Source: Sedimenticola_A sp040506425 (lineage in GTDB: Bacteria; Pseudomonadota; Gammaproteobacteria; Chromatiales; Chromatiaceae). Taken from it: DNA of 64,000 nucleotides. Made by a program: the position numbers and the translations under genes. Positions 26,386-35,521 of this stretch are shown piece after piece. The notes beneath the pieces were generated by a model that saw only the letters and a program-made list of their open reading frames with translations, was not told the origin of the DNA and did no database searches. The stretch spans positions 620,001 through 684,000 of the forward strand of contig OZ245051.1 of the NCBI GenBank assembly GCA_965224515.1. The letters are read 5' to 3'. How positions within the stretch are numbered: position 1 is the first letter of the stretch; each line of letters begins with the position of its first letter.

Positions 26386-27708
26386 CTACTGGGCTATATC
26401 GGCCACGGTCCGGCATGCCCTCTCGAGAGGAAAGCTGCAACTGAAGGTACTCCCCTTTCCCGGCTCGCTCTGTACAGTGAGCTGACCGTCGTGGCGAGTC
26501 AGAACATGCTTGACGATAGCCAGACCGAGACCGGTACCACCACTCTGACGGGAGCGTCCGACGTCAATGCGATAAAACCGCTCGGTCAGACGGGGGATAT
26601 GCTCAGCCGCGATACCTATTCCCGTATCGACAACAGAGAAACAGGGAGCACCCCGGTCATCGCACCTCCAGTGGAGACGGATTGCGCCCCCCTGGGGGGT
26701 ATAGCGCACCGCATTGTAGACAAGGTTTGAGAACGCGCTGTCCAGCTCAGAGAGACTACCGAACAGATTGAGCCCCCGCTCGATAATCAACTCAACCTTA
26801 TGCTTCTGCCCGCTCAGTTCTTCAGCCCCCTCTATCAGGGACAGCAGCAGGGACCCCATATCGACCACCTCCTGTTCATCATCGGTACTGTCCCGGCTCT
26901 CAAGGCGGGAGAGCAGCAGAAGATCCTCAACGATGCGCTGCATTCGTACAGTCTGCTGCTGCATCTGTCCAAGGGCATGACTCCAGGGAGCGAGCCCCTG
27001 GTCTCCACTGTCATTCATGGATTCAAGGTAGCCGTGAACCACTGTCAGCGGCGTTCGCATCTCGTGGGATACGTTGGCAACAAAATCCTGGCGTACTGTC
27101 TCCAGCTGGGAGAGACGGGTGATATCCCGCGCCTGCAATAAGCGCTTGCCTTTCCCATAGGGGACGATTCTCACCTCCAGGTTTACGCTGTCATCAACCG
27201 GGGCGGGCATCTGCAACGGCCGACTGTAGTCACTCTCTTCAAGATATGAACGAAAAACAGGATCGGTGACCAGTTTGGAGATATTACTTCCCTTATCCCT
27301 CTTGCGTTCCAGTCTCAGCAACCGGCCGGCAACATCGTTCCACCACTGCATATTGCCCTTGTCATCGAGGACAACAGTCGCATCGGGAAGGGCACTGGTC
27401 GACTCCTGGAAACCGCTCAACATGCTGCTGAGCTTGCGCTTGCGTTTTTTACCCCTCTCACGCAGCTCCTCAACCAGACCGATGATCGCCCACCATAACC
27501 CCAGTGATAGCGGCCTGGTGTGGCGCTTGGGACGACTAAGCCAAAGCGTGAAACGGGTAAGCTGGGTAAGGTGCCAGCACAGATAGAGAGTGAGTGCCGA
27601 GATAACAATAAAGGAGAGGTGATCTATCCATAGACCCAACAAGACCAGTACAACCCCTGTAACAACAATCGCAATGAGCTCTTGCTGCCAGGCCTGCTTC
27701 AGATTCAT
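26386..27708 (-). CDS. phoR: Phosphate regulon sensor histidine kinase PhoR
   Basis: A 440-aa inner-membrane kinase. Two N-terminal helices (LIAIVVTGVVLVLLGLWI, LSFIVISALTLYLCWHL) leave almost no periplasmic loop, as in E. coli PhoR. A PAS domain (about 100-195) precedes the HisKA box FVANVSHEMRTPLTVVHGYL with the phosphorylated histidine at about 215. The ATPase domain has NLVYNAVRYTP, VVDTGIGIAAEHI and GGTGLGLAIVKHVL. It overlaps phoB by 4 bp. Confidence 0.96.
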   Translation of the reverse strand: MNLKQAWQQELIAIVVTGVVLVLLGLWIDHLSFIVISALTLYLCWHLTQLTRFTLWLSRPKRHTRPLSLGLWWAIIGLVEELRERGKKRKRKLSSMLSGFQESTSALPDATVVLDDKGNMQWWNDVAGRLLRLERKRDKGSNISKLVTDPVFRSYLEESDYSRPLQMPAPVDDSVNLEVRIVPYGKGKRLLQARDITRLSQLETVRQDFVANVSHEMRTPLTVVHGYLESMNDSGDQGLAPWSHALGQMQQQTVRMQRIVEDLLLLSRLESRDSTDDEQEVVDMGSLLLSLIEGAEELSGQKHKVELIIERGLNLFGSLSELDSAFSNLVYNAVRYTPQGGAIRLHWRCDDRGAPCFSVVDTGIGIAAEHIPRLTERFYRIDVGRSRQSGGTGLGLAIVKHVLTRHDGQLTVQSEPGKGSTFSCSFPLERACRTVADIAQ

Positions 27709-28403
27709 CTACCGGCTTGTCGCTCGGAAAAGCGGTAACCAGCACCCCTGACAGTTTGCACCAGGCCGTCCACCCCAAAGGGCTCCAGCGCCTTGCGCAG
27801 ACGCCGGATGTGTACGTCCACCGTGCGCTCCTCAATAAACACGTTGGCCCCCCACACGCGGTCCAGCAGCCGGGAGCGGCTATATACCTTGTCCATGTGG
27901 GTCATAAAGAAGTGCAGCAGGCGGAATTCGGTGGGGCCAAGCTCGACTTCCTGCTTACCCACGCTGACGCGATAGGACGTGGGATCCAACTGCAACGCAC
28001 CGACATCCACCACCTCTTCAGTGGCATGAGGTGCAACCCGTCGCAGAATCACCTTGATGCGTGCTGTAAGTTCGCGGGGAGAAAAGGGTTTGGTGACATA
28101 GTCCTCAGCGCCGCACTCCAGTCCACGCACCTTGTCATCCTCTTCACCACGGGCGGTAAGCATGATCACCGGAATATCCCGGGTCACCGCATCCTGTTTC
28201 AGCTCACGGGTAAACTCCACGCCGCTCATACCCGGAAGCATCCAGTCCATGAGCACAAGATCCGGCGTCTCGTCTGCAAGGAGCGCCCTCGCCTCCTCTG
28301 CATCTTCCGCTTCCAGGGTATCGTAATCGCTCTGTTTCAGAACAAAGCTGACCATCTCCCTGACTGCGGGTTCGTCTTCAACTACAAGTATTTTTGCTGC
28401 CAT
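27705..28403 (-). CDS. phoB: Phosphate regulon response regulator PhoB
   Basis: A 232-aa OmpR-family regulator. Receiver domain with acidic pocket VVEDEPAVREM, phosphoacceptor Asp about 53 in LVLMDWMLPGMSG and Lys in YVTKPFSPREL. The winged-helix DNA-binding domain contains LGPTEFRLLHFFMTH, YSRSRLLDRVWG and ERTVDVHIRRLRKAL, PhoB hallmarks. It is expected to activate pstSCAB-phoU immediately downstream. Confidence 0.96.
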   Translation of the reverse strand: MAAKILVVEDEPAVREMVSFVLKQSDYDTLEAEDAEEARALLADETPDLVLMDWMLPGMSGVEFTRELKQDAVTRDIPVIMLTARGEEDDKVRGLECGAEDYVTKPFSPRELTARIKVILRRVAPHATEEVVDVGALQLDPTSYRVSVGKQEVELGPTEFRLLHFFMTHMDKVYSRSRLLDRVWGANVFIEERTVDVHIRRLRKALEPFGVDGLVQTVRGAGYRFSERQAGR

Positions 28404-28487
28404 CGGTATGGGTATCGTAATTCTGCAATATCAATCCTGGCAGGTATTACACCTGATCCACTATTACAATTTGATGACAAGCGCCGC

Positions 28488-28510
28488 CTTCCCGGCAGAT
28501 AACCGGGAAG
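28488..28510. other. Perfect hairpin between phoB and the DUF2782 gene
   Basis: CTTCCCGG and CCGGGAAG form an 8-bp perfect stem with a 7-nt loop. Neither strand has a T run on the correct side, so it is not a classical terminator. It lies within the roughly 125-bp gap upstream of phoB and downstream of the DUF2782 stop. Confidence 0.4.
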
Positions 28511-28527
28511 CCGAAGAGAAAAAAAGC

Positions 28528-28854
28528 CTACCAGCTGAACAGCACCCATTGAGGAATGGCCACATCGGTGGGGTGATCCTTGCGCACATCCAGTTCGCCA
28601 TCACCATCACTGTCAAGCAGGTAGTAGGCAGGGCCGGAAGTGGGCACGATTTTCACCATGTAAACCCGCCCATTCACGCTGTACTGGTGAACTTTGCCCT
28701 TATCGGATTCGATAATGGTTACTTCAGGCTCCAGCACCTCGCCGCTCTCAACCTGGGGCGGCAATACCGGGGGCTCCGGAACCGGGGCCCGGTCTTCTGC
28801 CATAACGCAACCTGCCGTCAGCATAAGGGACAAGGTCAAAACCGTTTTTTTCAT
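28528..28854 (-). CDS. DUF2782-like exported small protein
   Basis: A 108-aa protein with an N-terminal signal peptide (KKTVLTLSLMLTAGCVMA); the Cys might be a weak lipobox, but Thr at -3 is atypical. A Pro/Val/Glu-rich stretch (EPPVLPPQVESGEVLEPEV) is followed by a small beta domain (YSVNGRVYMVKIVPTSG, YYLLDSDGDGELDVR) and a C-terminal aromatic end (PQWVLFSW). This layout matches DUF2782 proteins, which are usually encoded next to thrB and polA in gammaproteobacteria. Function is unknown. Confidence 0.8.
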   Translation of the reverse strand: MKKTVLTLSLMLTAGCVMAEDRAPVPEPPVLPPQVESGEVLEPEVTIIESDKGKVHQYSVNGRVYMVKIVPTSGPAYYLLDSDGDGELDVRKDHPTDVAIPQWVLFSW

Positions 28855-28919
28855 CTAAATTCCTTTCGTTTTTTTATTCTTGGCTATCGCGACATACCTT
28901 ATCGCTATCCAAACTCCCG

Positions 28920-29633
28920 CTACAGCTCCAGCAGTATCTCCTTCTCCTCCGTGGAGGGCTCGAAACCGCGGGTCTCGTAGTGGGCGAATATAGCGTCCAC
29001 CACATCCTGGGGCTCATCACAGATCTGAATCAGATCCAGATCCTCCGGACTGATGGTGCCCTCTGCTACAAGTGTAGACCGAAACCACTCCAGTAAACCT
29101 TGCCAGAATTCACGATTAACCATGATGATGGGGATTTTCCGGGTTTTTCCCGTCTGCACCAGGGTCAGTATCTCGGCAAGCTCATCCAGTGTACCGAAAC
29201 CACCAGGCAGCACCACGTAGGCGGATGCGTACTTAACGAACATCACCTTGCGGGAAAAAAAGTGCCTGAAATTCAGTTCGATATCCTGGTACTCGTTTGC
29301 TGACTGCTCATGTGGCAGCATGATATTGAGACCGATACTGGGCGCACGCCCCAGGAAACCGCCCTTGTTCACCGCCTCCATGATACCCGGACCGCCACCG
29401 CTGATCACCGCAAAACCGCTATCAGAGAGCAGCCGGGAAATCTCCTCTGCCTTCAGGTAATTGGGATCGTCCCTGGGAGTTCGGGCAGAGCCGAATATAC
29501 TCACCGCGGGCCATATCGGGGCCAGGCGTTCAAACCCCTCCACGAATTCCGCCATGATCTGGAATACTTTCCAGGACTCCTGTCTCAACCGGCCGCTGTT
29601 GGGCATATCGTCAAAAGCATCGTTACCAGACAT
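28920..29633 (-). CDS. LOG-family (TIGR00730) Rossmann-fold protein
   Basis: A 237-aa cytoplasmic protein. The nucleotide-binding motifs PGGFGTLDELAEILTLVQTG (PGGxGTxxE) and the earlier VISGGGPGIMEAVNKGG are intact. These are signatures of the lysine-decarboxylase-like/LOG family, of which several members are nucleotide 5'-monophosphate phosphoribohydrolases. The substrate here is unknown. It lies upstream of the DUF2782 gene on the same strand (65-bp gap) and divergent from rep. Confidence 0.9.
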   Translation of the reverse strand: MSGNDAFDDMPNSGRLRQESWKVFQIMAEFVEGFERLAPIWPAVSIFGSARTPRDDPNYLKAEEISRLLSDSGFAVISGGGPGIMEAVNKGGFLGRAPSIGLNIMLPHEQSANEYQDIELNFRHFFSRKVMFVKYASAYVVLPGGFGTLDELAEILTLVQTGKTRKIPIIMVNREFWQGLLEWFRSTLVAEGTISPEDLDLIQICDEPQDVVDAIFAHYETRGFEPSTEEKEILLEL

Positions 29634-29730
29634 ATTTTTTCACTTATCGTTTTTCTGAGCTGCAATCGATTCTCTTCTACCGCATAATAACAGACTGTTG
29701 TAATCCTGTTGTGATCACTGAATCCCCTGA

Positions 29731-31737
29731 ATGTCCGACCTTAATCCCAGGCAGAACGATGCCATGTCCTTTATTGACGCCCCGCTGCTGGTTCTGGCTG
29801 GCGCAGGCTCGGGTAAAACACGCGTCATTACCCGGAAAATAGCCCACCTGGTCAACAACGTGGGGTTCGAGGCACGCCATATTGCAGCGGTCACCTTCAC
29901 AAACAAGGCGGCCAGGGAGATGAAGGAGAGGGTCGGGGAACTGCTCAAGGGAAGCAACAGCAAGGGACTGAGCATATCAACCTTCCATAACCTGGGCCTG
30001 AACATCCTGCGCCGGGAACACAAGCTACTGGGATTCAAACCGGGCTTCAGTATCTTCGATGATCAGGACACCGAAAGCCTGCTCAAGGAGCTGCTGCACA
30101 AGGGTGCCGGGGATGACGGGGCCGCCTCCAGCTATCGCTGGCGCATCTCGGACTGGAAGAACGACATGCTCAGCCCTGAACAGGCCCTGGCGCGAGCGGA
30201 GGACGACCTCGACCAGCGTGCCGCCCTGGTCTACGCCAATTACCAGCGTTCTCTTAAGGCTTATAACGCGGTGGATTTCGATGACCTGATCCTGCTGCCT
30301 GTACAGCTCTTCCGTGACTTTCCGGAAGCGCTGGAGCGCTGGCAGAACCGTATCCGCTACCTACTGGTGGATGAGTACCAGGACACCAACCTGAGCCAGT
30401 ACGAACTGGTCAAACAGCTGGTGGGTGTACGCCAGGCCCTTACCGTGGTGGGTGATGACGACCAGTCTATCTACGCCTGGCGCGGCGCCCGACCGGAAAA
30501 CCTGGTGCGCCTGAAAGAGGATTTCCCCCGGTTGGAGGTGATCAAACTGGAGCAGAACTACCGCTCTACCGGCCGGGTTCTCAAGGCTGCCAACAAGCTG
30601 ATCGACAACAATCCCCACGTTTTTGAAAAACGACTCTGGAGCGAGCTGGGCCCCGGCGACCCCATACGCATCATGAGCTGCAAGAACGAGCAGCACGAAG
30701 CGGAAAAGGTGGTCTCCGAGATCATCCATCACAAGTTCACCAAGAGCAGCGCCCATGGCGATTACGCCATTCTCTACCGGGGCAATCACCAGGCAAAACT
30801 GTTCGAGACGGCGCTGCGCCAGAACAATATTCCCTACTTTCTCAGCGGCGGCACCTCGTTTTTCAGCCGTTCAGAGGTAAAAGACGTTATGGCCTACCTG
30901 CGACTGCTGGCCAATCCGGACGACGACGCAGCATTTCTCCGGGTCTGCAACACCCCCCGCCGCGAGATCGGCCCAACAACCCTGGAGAAACTGGGCAACT
31001 ACGCAACCGAGCGCCACATCGGCATGCTCGCGGCAAGTAACGAACTGGGCCTGGAGCAGAGCCTTTCGGGGCGGGGCCTGGAGCGGGTTCAGGAGTTTGC
31101 ACGCTGGATTGAGCACTTCCAGCGCAGGGCCGAGCAGGACCACACGGTGCAGACCGTGCGCGACATGCTGAAAGAGCTCGACTACGAGGACTGGCTGCAC
31201 GAAAAGGCATCCAGCGACAAGGTGGCCGAGCGGCGCTGGGAGAACGTACTTCAACTCGTGGAGTGGCTTGACCGACTGCACAAGGGGGATCACGTCGGTG
31301 AGAGCCTGGCGGAGATCGTCACCCATCTGACCCTGCAGGACATTCTTGAACGCCAGGACGAAGAGAGTGGTCAGGACGAGGTACACCTGATGACCCTGCA
31401 TGCATCGAAGGGACTGGAGTTTCCCCACGTTTTCCTGGTCGGCATGGAGGAGGACCTGCTGCCCCACAAGGTGAGCATCGAAGAGGATAATATAGAGGAG
31501 GAGCGCAGGCTGGCCTACGTAGGCATCACCCGCGCCCAGCGCACTCTGACCATCAGTTTTGCCCAGAAGCGCAGAAAGTTCGGTGAAATCACCGCCTGCG
31601 AGCCCAGCCGTTTCCTGCAGGAGCTGCCGGAAGATGACCTGCTCTGGGAGGGACGCAACAGCGATATTTCGAAAGAGGAGAAACAGGAGCGGGGCAACGC
31701 ACACCTGGCCAGCATGAAGGCGCTGCTCGGGGGATAA
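29731..31737 (+). CDS. rep: ATP-dependent DNA helicase Rep
   Basis: A 668-aa UvrD-like SF1A helicase of Rep size (E. coli Rep 673 aa). Motifs are the Q motif LNPRQNDAM, Walker A LAGAGSGKTRVI, Ia AVTFTNKAAREMKERV, II LLVDEYQDTN, III VVGDDDQSIYAWRGA, IV LEQNYRS, V HLMTLHASKGLEFPHVFLVG and VI RRLAYVGITRAQ. Rep moves 3'-5' and clears protein roadblocks ahead of the replisome. Length and DDDQSIYAWRGA favour Rep over UvrD. Confidence 0.94.
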   Translation: MSDLNPRQNDAMSFIDAPLLVLAGAGSGKTRVITRKIAHLVNNVGFEARHIAAVTFTNKAAREMKERVGELLKGSNSKGLSISTFHNLGLNILRREHKLLGFKPGFSIFDDQDTESLLKELLHKGAGDDGAASSYRWRISDWKNDMLSPEQALARAEDDLDQRAALVYANYQRSLKAYNAVDFDDLILLPVQLFRDFPEALERWQNRIRYLLVDEYQDTNLSQYELVKQLVGVRQALTVVGDDDQSIYAWRGARPENLVRLKEDFPRLEVIKLEQNYRSTGRVLKAANKLIDNNPHVFEKRLWSELGPGDPIRIMSCKNEQHEAEKVVSEIIHHKFTKSSAHGDYAILYRGNHQAKLFETALRQNNIPYFLSGGTSFFSRSEVKDVMAYLRLLANPDDDAAFLRVCNTPRREIGPTTLEKLGNYATERHIGMLAASNELGLEQSLSGRGLERVQEFARWIEHFQRRAEQDHTVQTVRDMLKELDYEDWLHEKASSDKVAERRWENVLQLVEWLDRLHKGDHVGESLAEIVTHLTLQDILERQDEESGQDEVHLMTLHASKGLEFPHVFLVGMEEDLLPHKVSIEEDNIEEERRLAYVGITRAQRTLTISFAQKRRKFGEITACEPSRFLQELPEDDLLWEGRNSDISKEEKQERGNAHLASMKALLGG

Positions 31738-31803
31738 CGCGCCCCCAATCCCTGCAGCTCCCCGACACTTCTATACTTAGGGGTAAAAGCCGGGGAAACA
31801 GGG

Positions 31804-34296
31804 ATGGAACACGCCTCTCAAGTAGCCGAAGTCATCTGGGCGATCTTTTCACTACTGCTGATCGCGCTGGCCATCCTCGTCTTCGCCAGGCGGACCCGCC
31901 TGCCCTTCACTGTCGTCCTGGTGCTGGTGGGCATTGCCCTGGCAGAACTGCACAGCCACTACCCGGCCCAGCTTGAGATCCTAGAACAGCTGACCATCTC
32001 TCCAGACCTTATTCTGCTCGTCTTTCTGCCCACCCTGATATTCGAATCCAGTTACAACCTGGACGCCCGTCAACTGAGACACAACCTGGCCCCCATACTC
32101 ACCCTGGCAGTACCGGGGCTGCTGATATCAACCGGCCTGATCGGCCTGATCGTCTGGCTGGCCACTGATATCCCCTTCATCGCCGCCCTGCTGCTGGGCG
32201 CCATTCTCAGCGCCACCGATCCTGTGGCCGTGATTGCCCTTTTCCGGCAGATAGGCGCACCGGGCCGGCTCACCACCCTGGTGGAGGGTGAAAGCCTGTT
32301 CAACGACGCCACCTCCATCGTGATCGCCAAGATTCTGGTCGGCATACTGGCCGCCGGCATGGTAAGCGGGACGGCGATCACCCAGGGAGTGGCGGATTTT
32401 TTCATCCTGTTTATAGGCGGCGTCATCACCGGTGCTGCCCTTGGTTACATAGCCGGCAAGATCATCGGCTGGGTGGAATCCGAACCCTTTGTCGAAATCG
32501 GCCTGACCACGGCCCTTGCCTACCTCTCTTTCCTAATCGCAGAGGAGCTGCTGCATGTCAGCGGCGTAATGGCCACGGTGGCCGCAGGCCTTACCCTGGG
32601 CACCTGGGGACGCATCCGCATATCTGCCTCGGTGAGGGTCTACCTCGAGCACTTCTGGGAGCTGATGGCCTTTATCGCCAACGCCCTGCTGTTTCTGCTG
32701 GTGGGTATGAAAGTTGAACTGGGCGCCCTGCTCGGTGCCTGGGATCTGCTGATCTGGGTCATCCTCGCCATGATGCTGGCACGTGCCGCCATCATGTTCA
32801 GCCTGATTCCCATGGTGGGCAGACTGCCTGGTTCCAGCCCCATCGGCATGCCCTACAAGTTCGTTATGTTCTGGGGCGGACTGCGAGGAGCCATCGCCCT
32901 GGCGATCGTGCTGAGCCTGCCTGAATTCGAGCACAGCGATCTGTTTCTCGCCCTTGTCATGGGAGCAGTTCTGTTCACCCTGCTGGTTCAGGGACTTAGC
33001 ATCGAACCGCTGATGCATCGTCTGGGACTGGACATTCCCCCCCTTGCAGACCAGGTATCCTTTCTGGAACGCGACCTGGTATCCAAGCAGCGTGCCATCG
33101 AGCGCCTGCCTGAACTGCAGAAAGGGGGCATATTTTCCAGCCGCATCGCACGACAGCTGATCCTCGAATGCGACCAGGCCATCGAGGAGGCACGCAAGTC
33201 CATCCAGATACTGCGCAACAACCAGATGGACCAGGCACAGGAGACCAACCTGCTCTACCTGCGCGCCCTGATCGAAGAGAAGTCGGTCTATACCGAGATG
33301 TATGAAAAGGGACACCTGAGCGAGGGGTCATTCCGGGAACTGTTCCTGGTGCTCAACATGCAGATCGACGCACTGCGCTACACCGGGGCCTTCCAGCACG
33401 TTCACTCCCACCGTTTCCGCCGCATGCTGGAGCAGGGCTTCTACAACCTGACAGAACACGCGAACTGGCTGGGCCCCATCGCTGAAAAGATGCGCATGTC
33501 GCGCATTGTGCGGGATTACGAACAGGTCTGGGGCCACTACCAGGGCAGCGGCCACGTTCTGGTTTCACTGGACGAACTGGCACAACTCCAGTCAATACCG
33601 GCAGAAATCGTTAGCCAGGTCCGGGAGAAATACCAAAGCTGGAACAGGCTGTCGGCAAAGCAGTTGCAGCAGGTCAGTGAACAGTTCCCGGAGTTTGCCA
33701 CCCTGATGCAGGAACGGTTTGGCAAGCGACTGATTCTGCTGGCAGAGCTCGAGGCCACCGAAGAGCAGGCCGAGCGCGGCATGCTGCCCAGGGGTATTGC
33801 GGAATCGATGGCTGCGGACGTATCCCGACAGATTGCCGCCCTGAGGGGGCAGCCGGTTCAGCAGTTGGAGGACGACCCCATTCTCCTGCTTAAAAAAGTA
33901 CCCCTGTTTGCAGAACTGGACGATACATCCCTTGAGCAGATCGCCAAGCTCGCACAACCCATTACATTGAGCGAGAACGAATACCTGATACGCCAGGGCA
34001 AGGTAAGTGACGCCCTGTTTCTTGTCAGCCGCGGGGTGATTCAGTTCACCAGGGATGTCGAGGGCATAACCCATGACATGGGGACACTGATGGGAGGAGA
34101 GTTTTTTGGTGAGCGCGCCCTGATGGGACATGGCATAAAAGACGCCGGCGTCATCACCATAACCCCCTGCAGGCTCTTCAGCCTGCAACGGGAGCGCCTC
34201 GAAACCCTGCTCGCCGAACAGCCCCTGCTTAAACGCAGCCTGCAGGAGCGCGACAACGCCCTGCGAAAGAGCTTCGAAGGTCAGAGAAAGGGATAG
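31804..34296 (+). CDS. CPA1-type Na+/H+ antiporter with C-terminal cNMP-binding domain
   Basis: An 830-aa membrane protein. Residues 1 to about 400 form 12 or so transmembrane helices with the NhaP/CPA1 core AILSATDPVAVIALFRQIG and VEGESLFNDATSIVIAKIL (ion-binding acidic residues present). A helical cytoplasmic region follows (about 400-680). A cyclic-nucleotide-binding-like beta barrel closes it (LFAELDDTSLEQIAKLAQ, then GGEFFGERALM). The phosphate-binding cassette has GE in place but I cannot tell which ligand it takes. GG(G)GAAACAGGG lies before the ATG. No partner gene is adjacent. Confidence 0.9.
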   Translation: MEHASQVAEVIWAIFSLLLIALAILVFARRTRLPFTVVLVLVGIALAELHSHYPAQLEILEQLTISPDLILLVFLPTLIFESSYNLDARQLRHNLAPILTLAVPGLLISTGLIGLIVWLATDIPFIAALLLGAILSATDPVAVIALFRQIGAPGRLTTLVEGESLFNDATSIVIAKILVGILAAGMVSGTAITQGVADFFILFIGGVITGAALGYIAGKIIGWVESEPFVEIGLTTALAYLSFLIAEELLHVSGVMATVAAGLTLGTWGRIRISASVRVYLEHFWELMAFIANALLFLLVGMKVELGALLGAWDLLIWVILAMMLARAAIMFSLIPMVGRLPGSSPIGMPYKFVMFWGGLRGAIALAIVLSLPEFEHSDLFLALVMGAVLFTLLVQGLSIEPLMHRLGLDIPPLADQVSFLERDLVSKQRAIERLPELQKGGIFSSRIARQLILECDQAIEEARKSIQILRNNQMDQAQETNLLYLRALIEEKSVYTEMYEKGHLSEGSFRELFLVLNMQIDALRYTGAFQHVHSHRFRRMLEQGFYNLTEHANWLGPIAEKMRMSRIVRDYEQVWGHYQGSGHVLVSLDELAQLQSIPAEIVSQVREKYQSWNRLSAKQLQQVSEQFPEFATLMQERFGKRLILLAELEATEEQAERGMLPRGIAESMAADVSRQIAALRGQPVQQLEDDPILLLKKVPLFAELDDTSLEQIAKLAQPITLSENEYLIRQGKVSDALFLVSRGVIQFTRDVEGITHDMGTLMGGEFFGERALMGHGIKDAGVITITPCRLFSLQRERLETLLAEQPLLKRSLQERDNALRKSFEGQRKG

Positions 34297-34348
34297 GTGG
34301 CCGGGCTTACCCGCAGCCAGGGATGGCGGAAGTGCAGGAAATGCAGCT

Positions 34349-34522
34349 CCTACAGGGATGTAGGTGTTAGAGCAATGCAGGAGCAATTGCCGAGAGCAAT
34401 TGACTGCCCGTACATCCTGTACATGCGCCGCTCCTCGGCTCGGGCATCCTGCTTCGCCCTACCTCCTGCATCCCTGCAGTCGTGTGCATCCCTGCACCCG
34501 CGGCATACCGTACATCCTGTAC
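34349..34522. repeat. Cluster of five short interrupted palindromes (CATCC family)
   Basis: In the 284-bp intergenic region after the antiporter gene lie CCTACAGGGATGTAGG (34349-34364), GTACATCCTGTAC (34410-34422), CTGCATCCCTGCAG (34466-34479), GTGCATCCCTGCAC (34484-34497) and a second GTACATCCTGTAC (34510-34522). All have 4-6 bp inverted arms around CATCC(C)TG. The arms vary but the centre is kept, as in REP-like families. No gene is evident in this stretch. Confidence 0.75.
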
Positions 34523-34524
34523 AT

Positions 34525-34556
34525 AAAAAACGCCCGCGGGTCTCCCGGCGGGCGTT
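34525..34556 (-). terminator. Intrinsic terminator of the cytochrome c gene
   Basis: On the minus strand AACGCCCGC and GCGGGCGTT form a 9-bp stem extended by inner GC pairs, followed by a run of T. It starts about 25 bp past the cytochrome stop. Confidence 0.85.
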
Positions 34557-34580
34557 TCAGGTTCGGGTCGAAACCGGAAC

Positions 34581-35090
34581 TTACATGCTCATGATCCACT
34601 CAACAACAGCGCGGATATCAGCCTCGGCAACATGGGCTTGTGGCGGCATGGGAATCTGCCCCCAGGTACCAACACCACCCGCCTGAACCTTGGCAACCAG
34701 CGTATTTACAGCATCGGCATCAGCCTTATACTTGGCAGCCACATCCTTATAGGAAGGACCGACAACCTTCATCTCAATCTGATGGCAGGCCAAGCAACCC
34801 TTGGCCTGGGCAATCGCCTGGGCATCGCCACCTGCAGGTGCAGCAGGCGCTGCCTCAGGGGCAGGTGCCGGAGCAGCCTCGGCTACAGGAGCCGGTGCAG
34901 GCGCTGCGGTCTCAGCTGCAGGCGCAGGCGCCGCTGCCTTCTCTTCACCAGTAATGAAAACCTTGCCAACCGGCTTGATACGATCCACCACTTCTGGACG
35001 CATCTCTGCCAGTGCATGGCCGGAAACAATCAATGCAGCCACACCAGCAACTGCGATAGTACGAACATTGGAAATAACCTTGAGGCTCAC
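34581..35090 (-). CDS. Monohaem cytochrome c (c5-like) with Ala/Pro linker
   Basis: A 169-aa exported cytochrome. The N-terminal signal sequence (SNVRTIAVAGVAALIVSGHA) precedes a short segment, an Ala/Pro-rich linker (about residues 51-88), then one class I haem domain. Haem is bound by GCLACHQ (Cys 99, Cys 102, His 103), with the distal Met probably in GQIPMPPQ. Start is GTG 35090 with GGAGGG seven bases upstream; the open frame reaches 35183 but has no better signal. It would be matured by the Ccm system encoded at 10.9-18 kb and act in periplasmic electron transfer. Partners are not adjacent. Confidence 0.88.
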   Translation of the reverse strand: MSLKVISNVRTIAVAGVAALIVSGHALAEMRPEVVDRIKPVGKVFITGEEKAAAPAPAAETAAPAPAPVAEAAPAPAPEAAPAAPAGGDAQAIAQAKGCLACHQIEMKVVGPSYKDVAAKYKADADAVNTLVAKVQAGGVGTWGQIPMPPQAHVAEADIRAVVEWIMSM

Positions 35091-35288
35091 CCTGAAAACC
35101 CTCCGTATATCAGAATTCTCTAAAAAACTGCGCGAAGTATACCGACAAACCCAAAAAAGATCGAATCCCCACGTAGACTCCACCCTACGGCCACGTTAAA
35201 CTACGCGGTCTTCGTCATTCGAGAGCGGTCCTGCAGCCTGCTGGATAGCTGCGGAACAGACCCGCCTCGACACGACAATCAGTCAAAT

Positions 35289-35365
35289 GCGCCCGTAGCT
35301 CAGCTGGATAGAGCGCCGCCCTCCGGAGGCGGAGGCCAGGGGTTCGAATCCCTTCGGGCGCGCCA
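35289..35365 (+). tRNA. tRNA-Arg (anticodon CCG, reads CGG)
   Basis: A 77-nt cloverleaf including encoded CCA. The acceptor stem is GCGCCCG with CGGGCGC, discriminator G, then CCA. The D arm contains AGCTCAGCTGGATAGAGC. The anticodon stem CCGCC/GGCGG encloses loop CTCCGGA, giving anticodon CCG. The T arm is AGGGGTTCGAATCCCTT. A terminator follows 7 bp after CCA. Confidence 0.95.
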
Positions 35366-35449
35366 TACAGAGAAACCCGCGATGAGCGGGTTTTTTTGTG
35401 TGGCAAGTCCGAAGGCCATGGTGAGAACCCCAGGGGTTCGACAAGCCGC
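35349..35449 (+). repeat. Direct repeat copy 1: tRNA-Arg 3' end plus terminator
   Basis: A 101-bp segment starting in the T-arm of tRNA-Arg and running through the terminator to GACAAGCCGC. It is repeated at 35522-35622 with only about four substitutions. The period is 173 bp. Confidence 0.85.
35373..35397 (+). terminator. tRNA-Arg terminator
   Basis: AAACCCGC, loop GATGA, GCGGGTTTTTTT: a compact stem with a strong T run directly after the tRNA. Confidence 0.85.
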
Positions 35450-35521
35450 TGCAAGCGGCGCAGAGCAGCGGAGCGCAGCGACGCTGACCCCGAAGGGGCG
35501 AGCCGCACGGCGGCGAGTAAC

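Noticed and set aside
30871..31704. 277-codon minus-strand frame inside rep
   Set aside because: Shadow of the rep gene, which has all helicase motifs in the plus frame; GC-rich third-position bias produces such antisense frames.
33592..34386. 264-codon minus-strand frame over the antiporter C terminus
   Set aside because: Antisense of a confidently assigned CPA1/cNMP coding region; no motifs of its own.
34297..34580. CRISPR-like array after the antiporter gene
   Set aside because: The repeats are short (13-16 bp), differ in arm sequence and are irregularly spaced, with no cas genes; they are REP-like palindromes.
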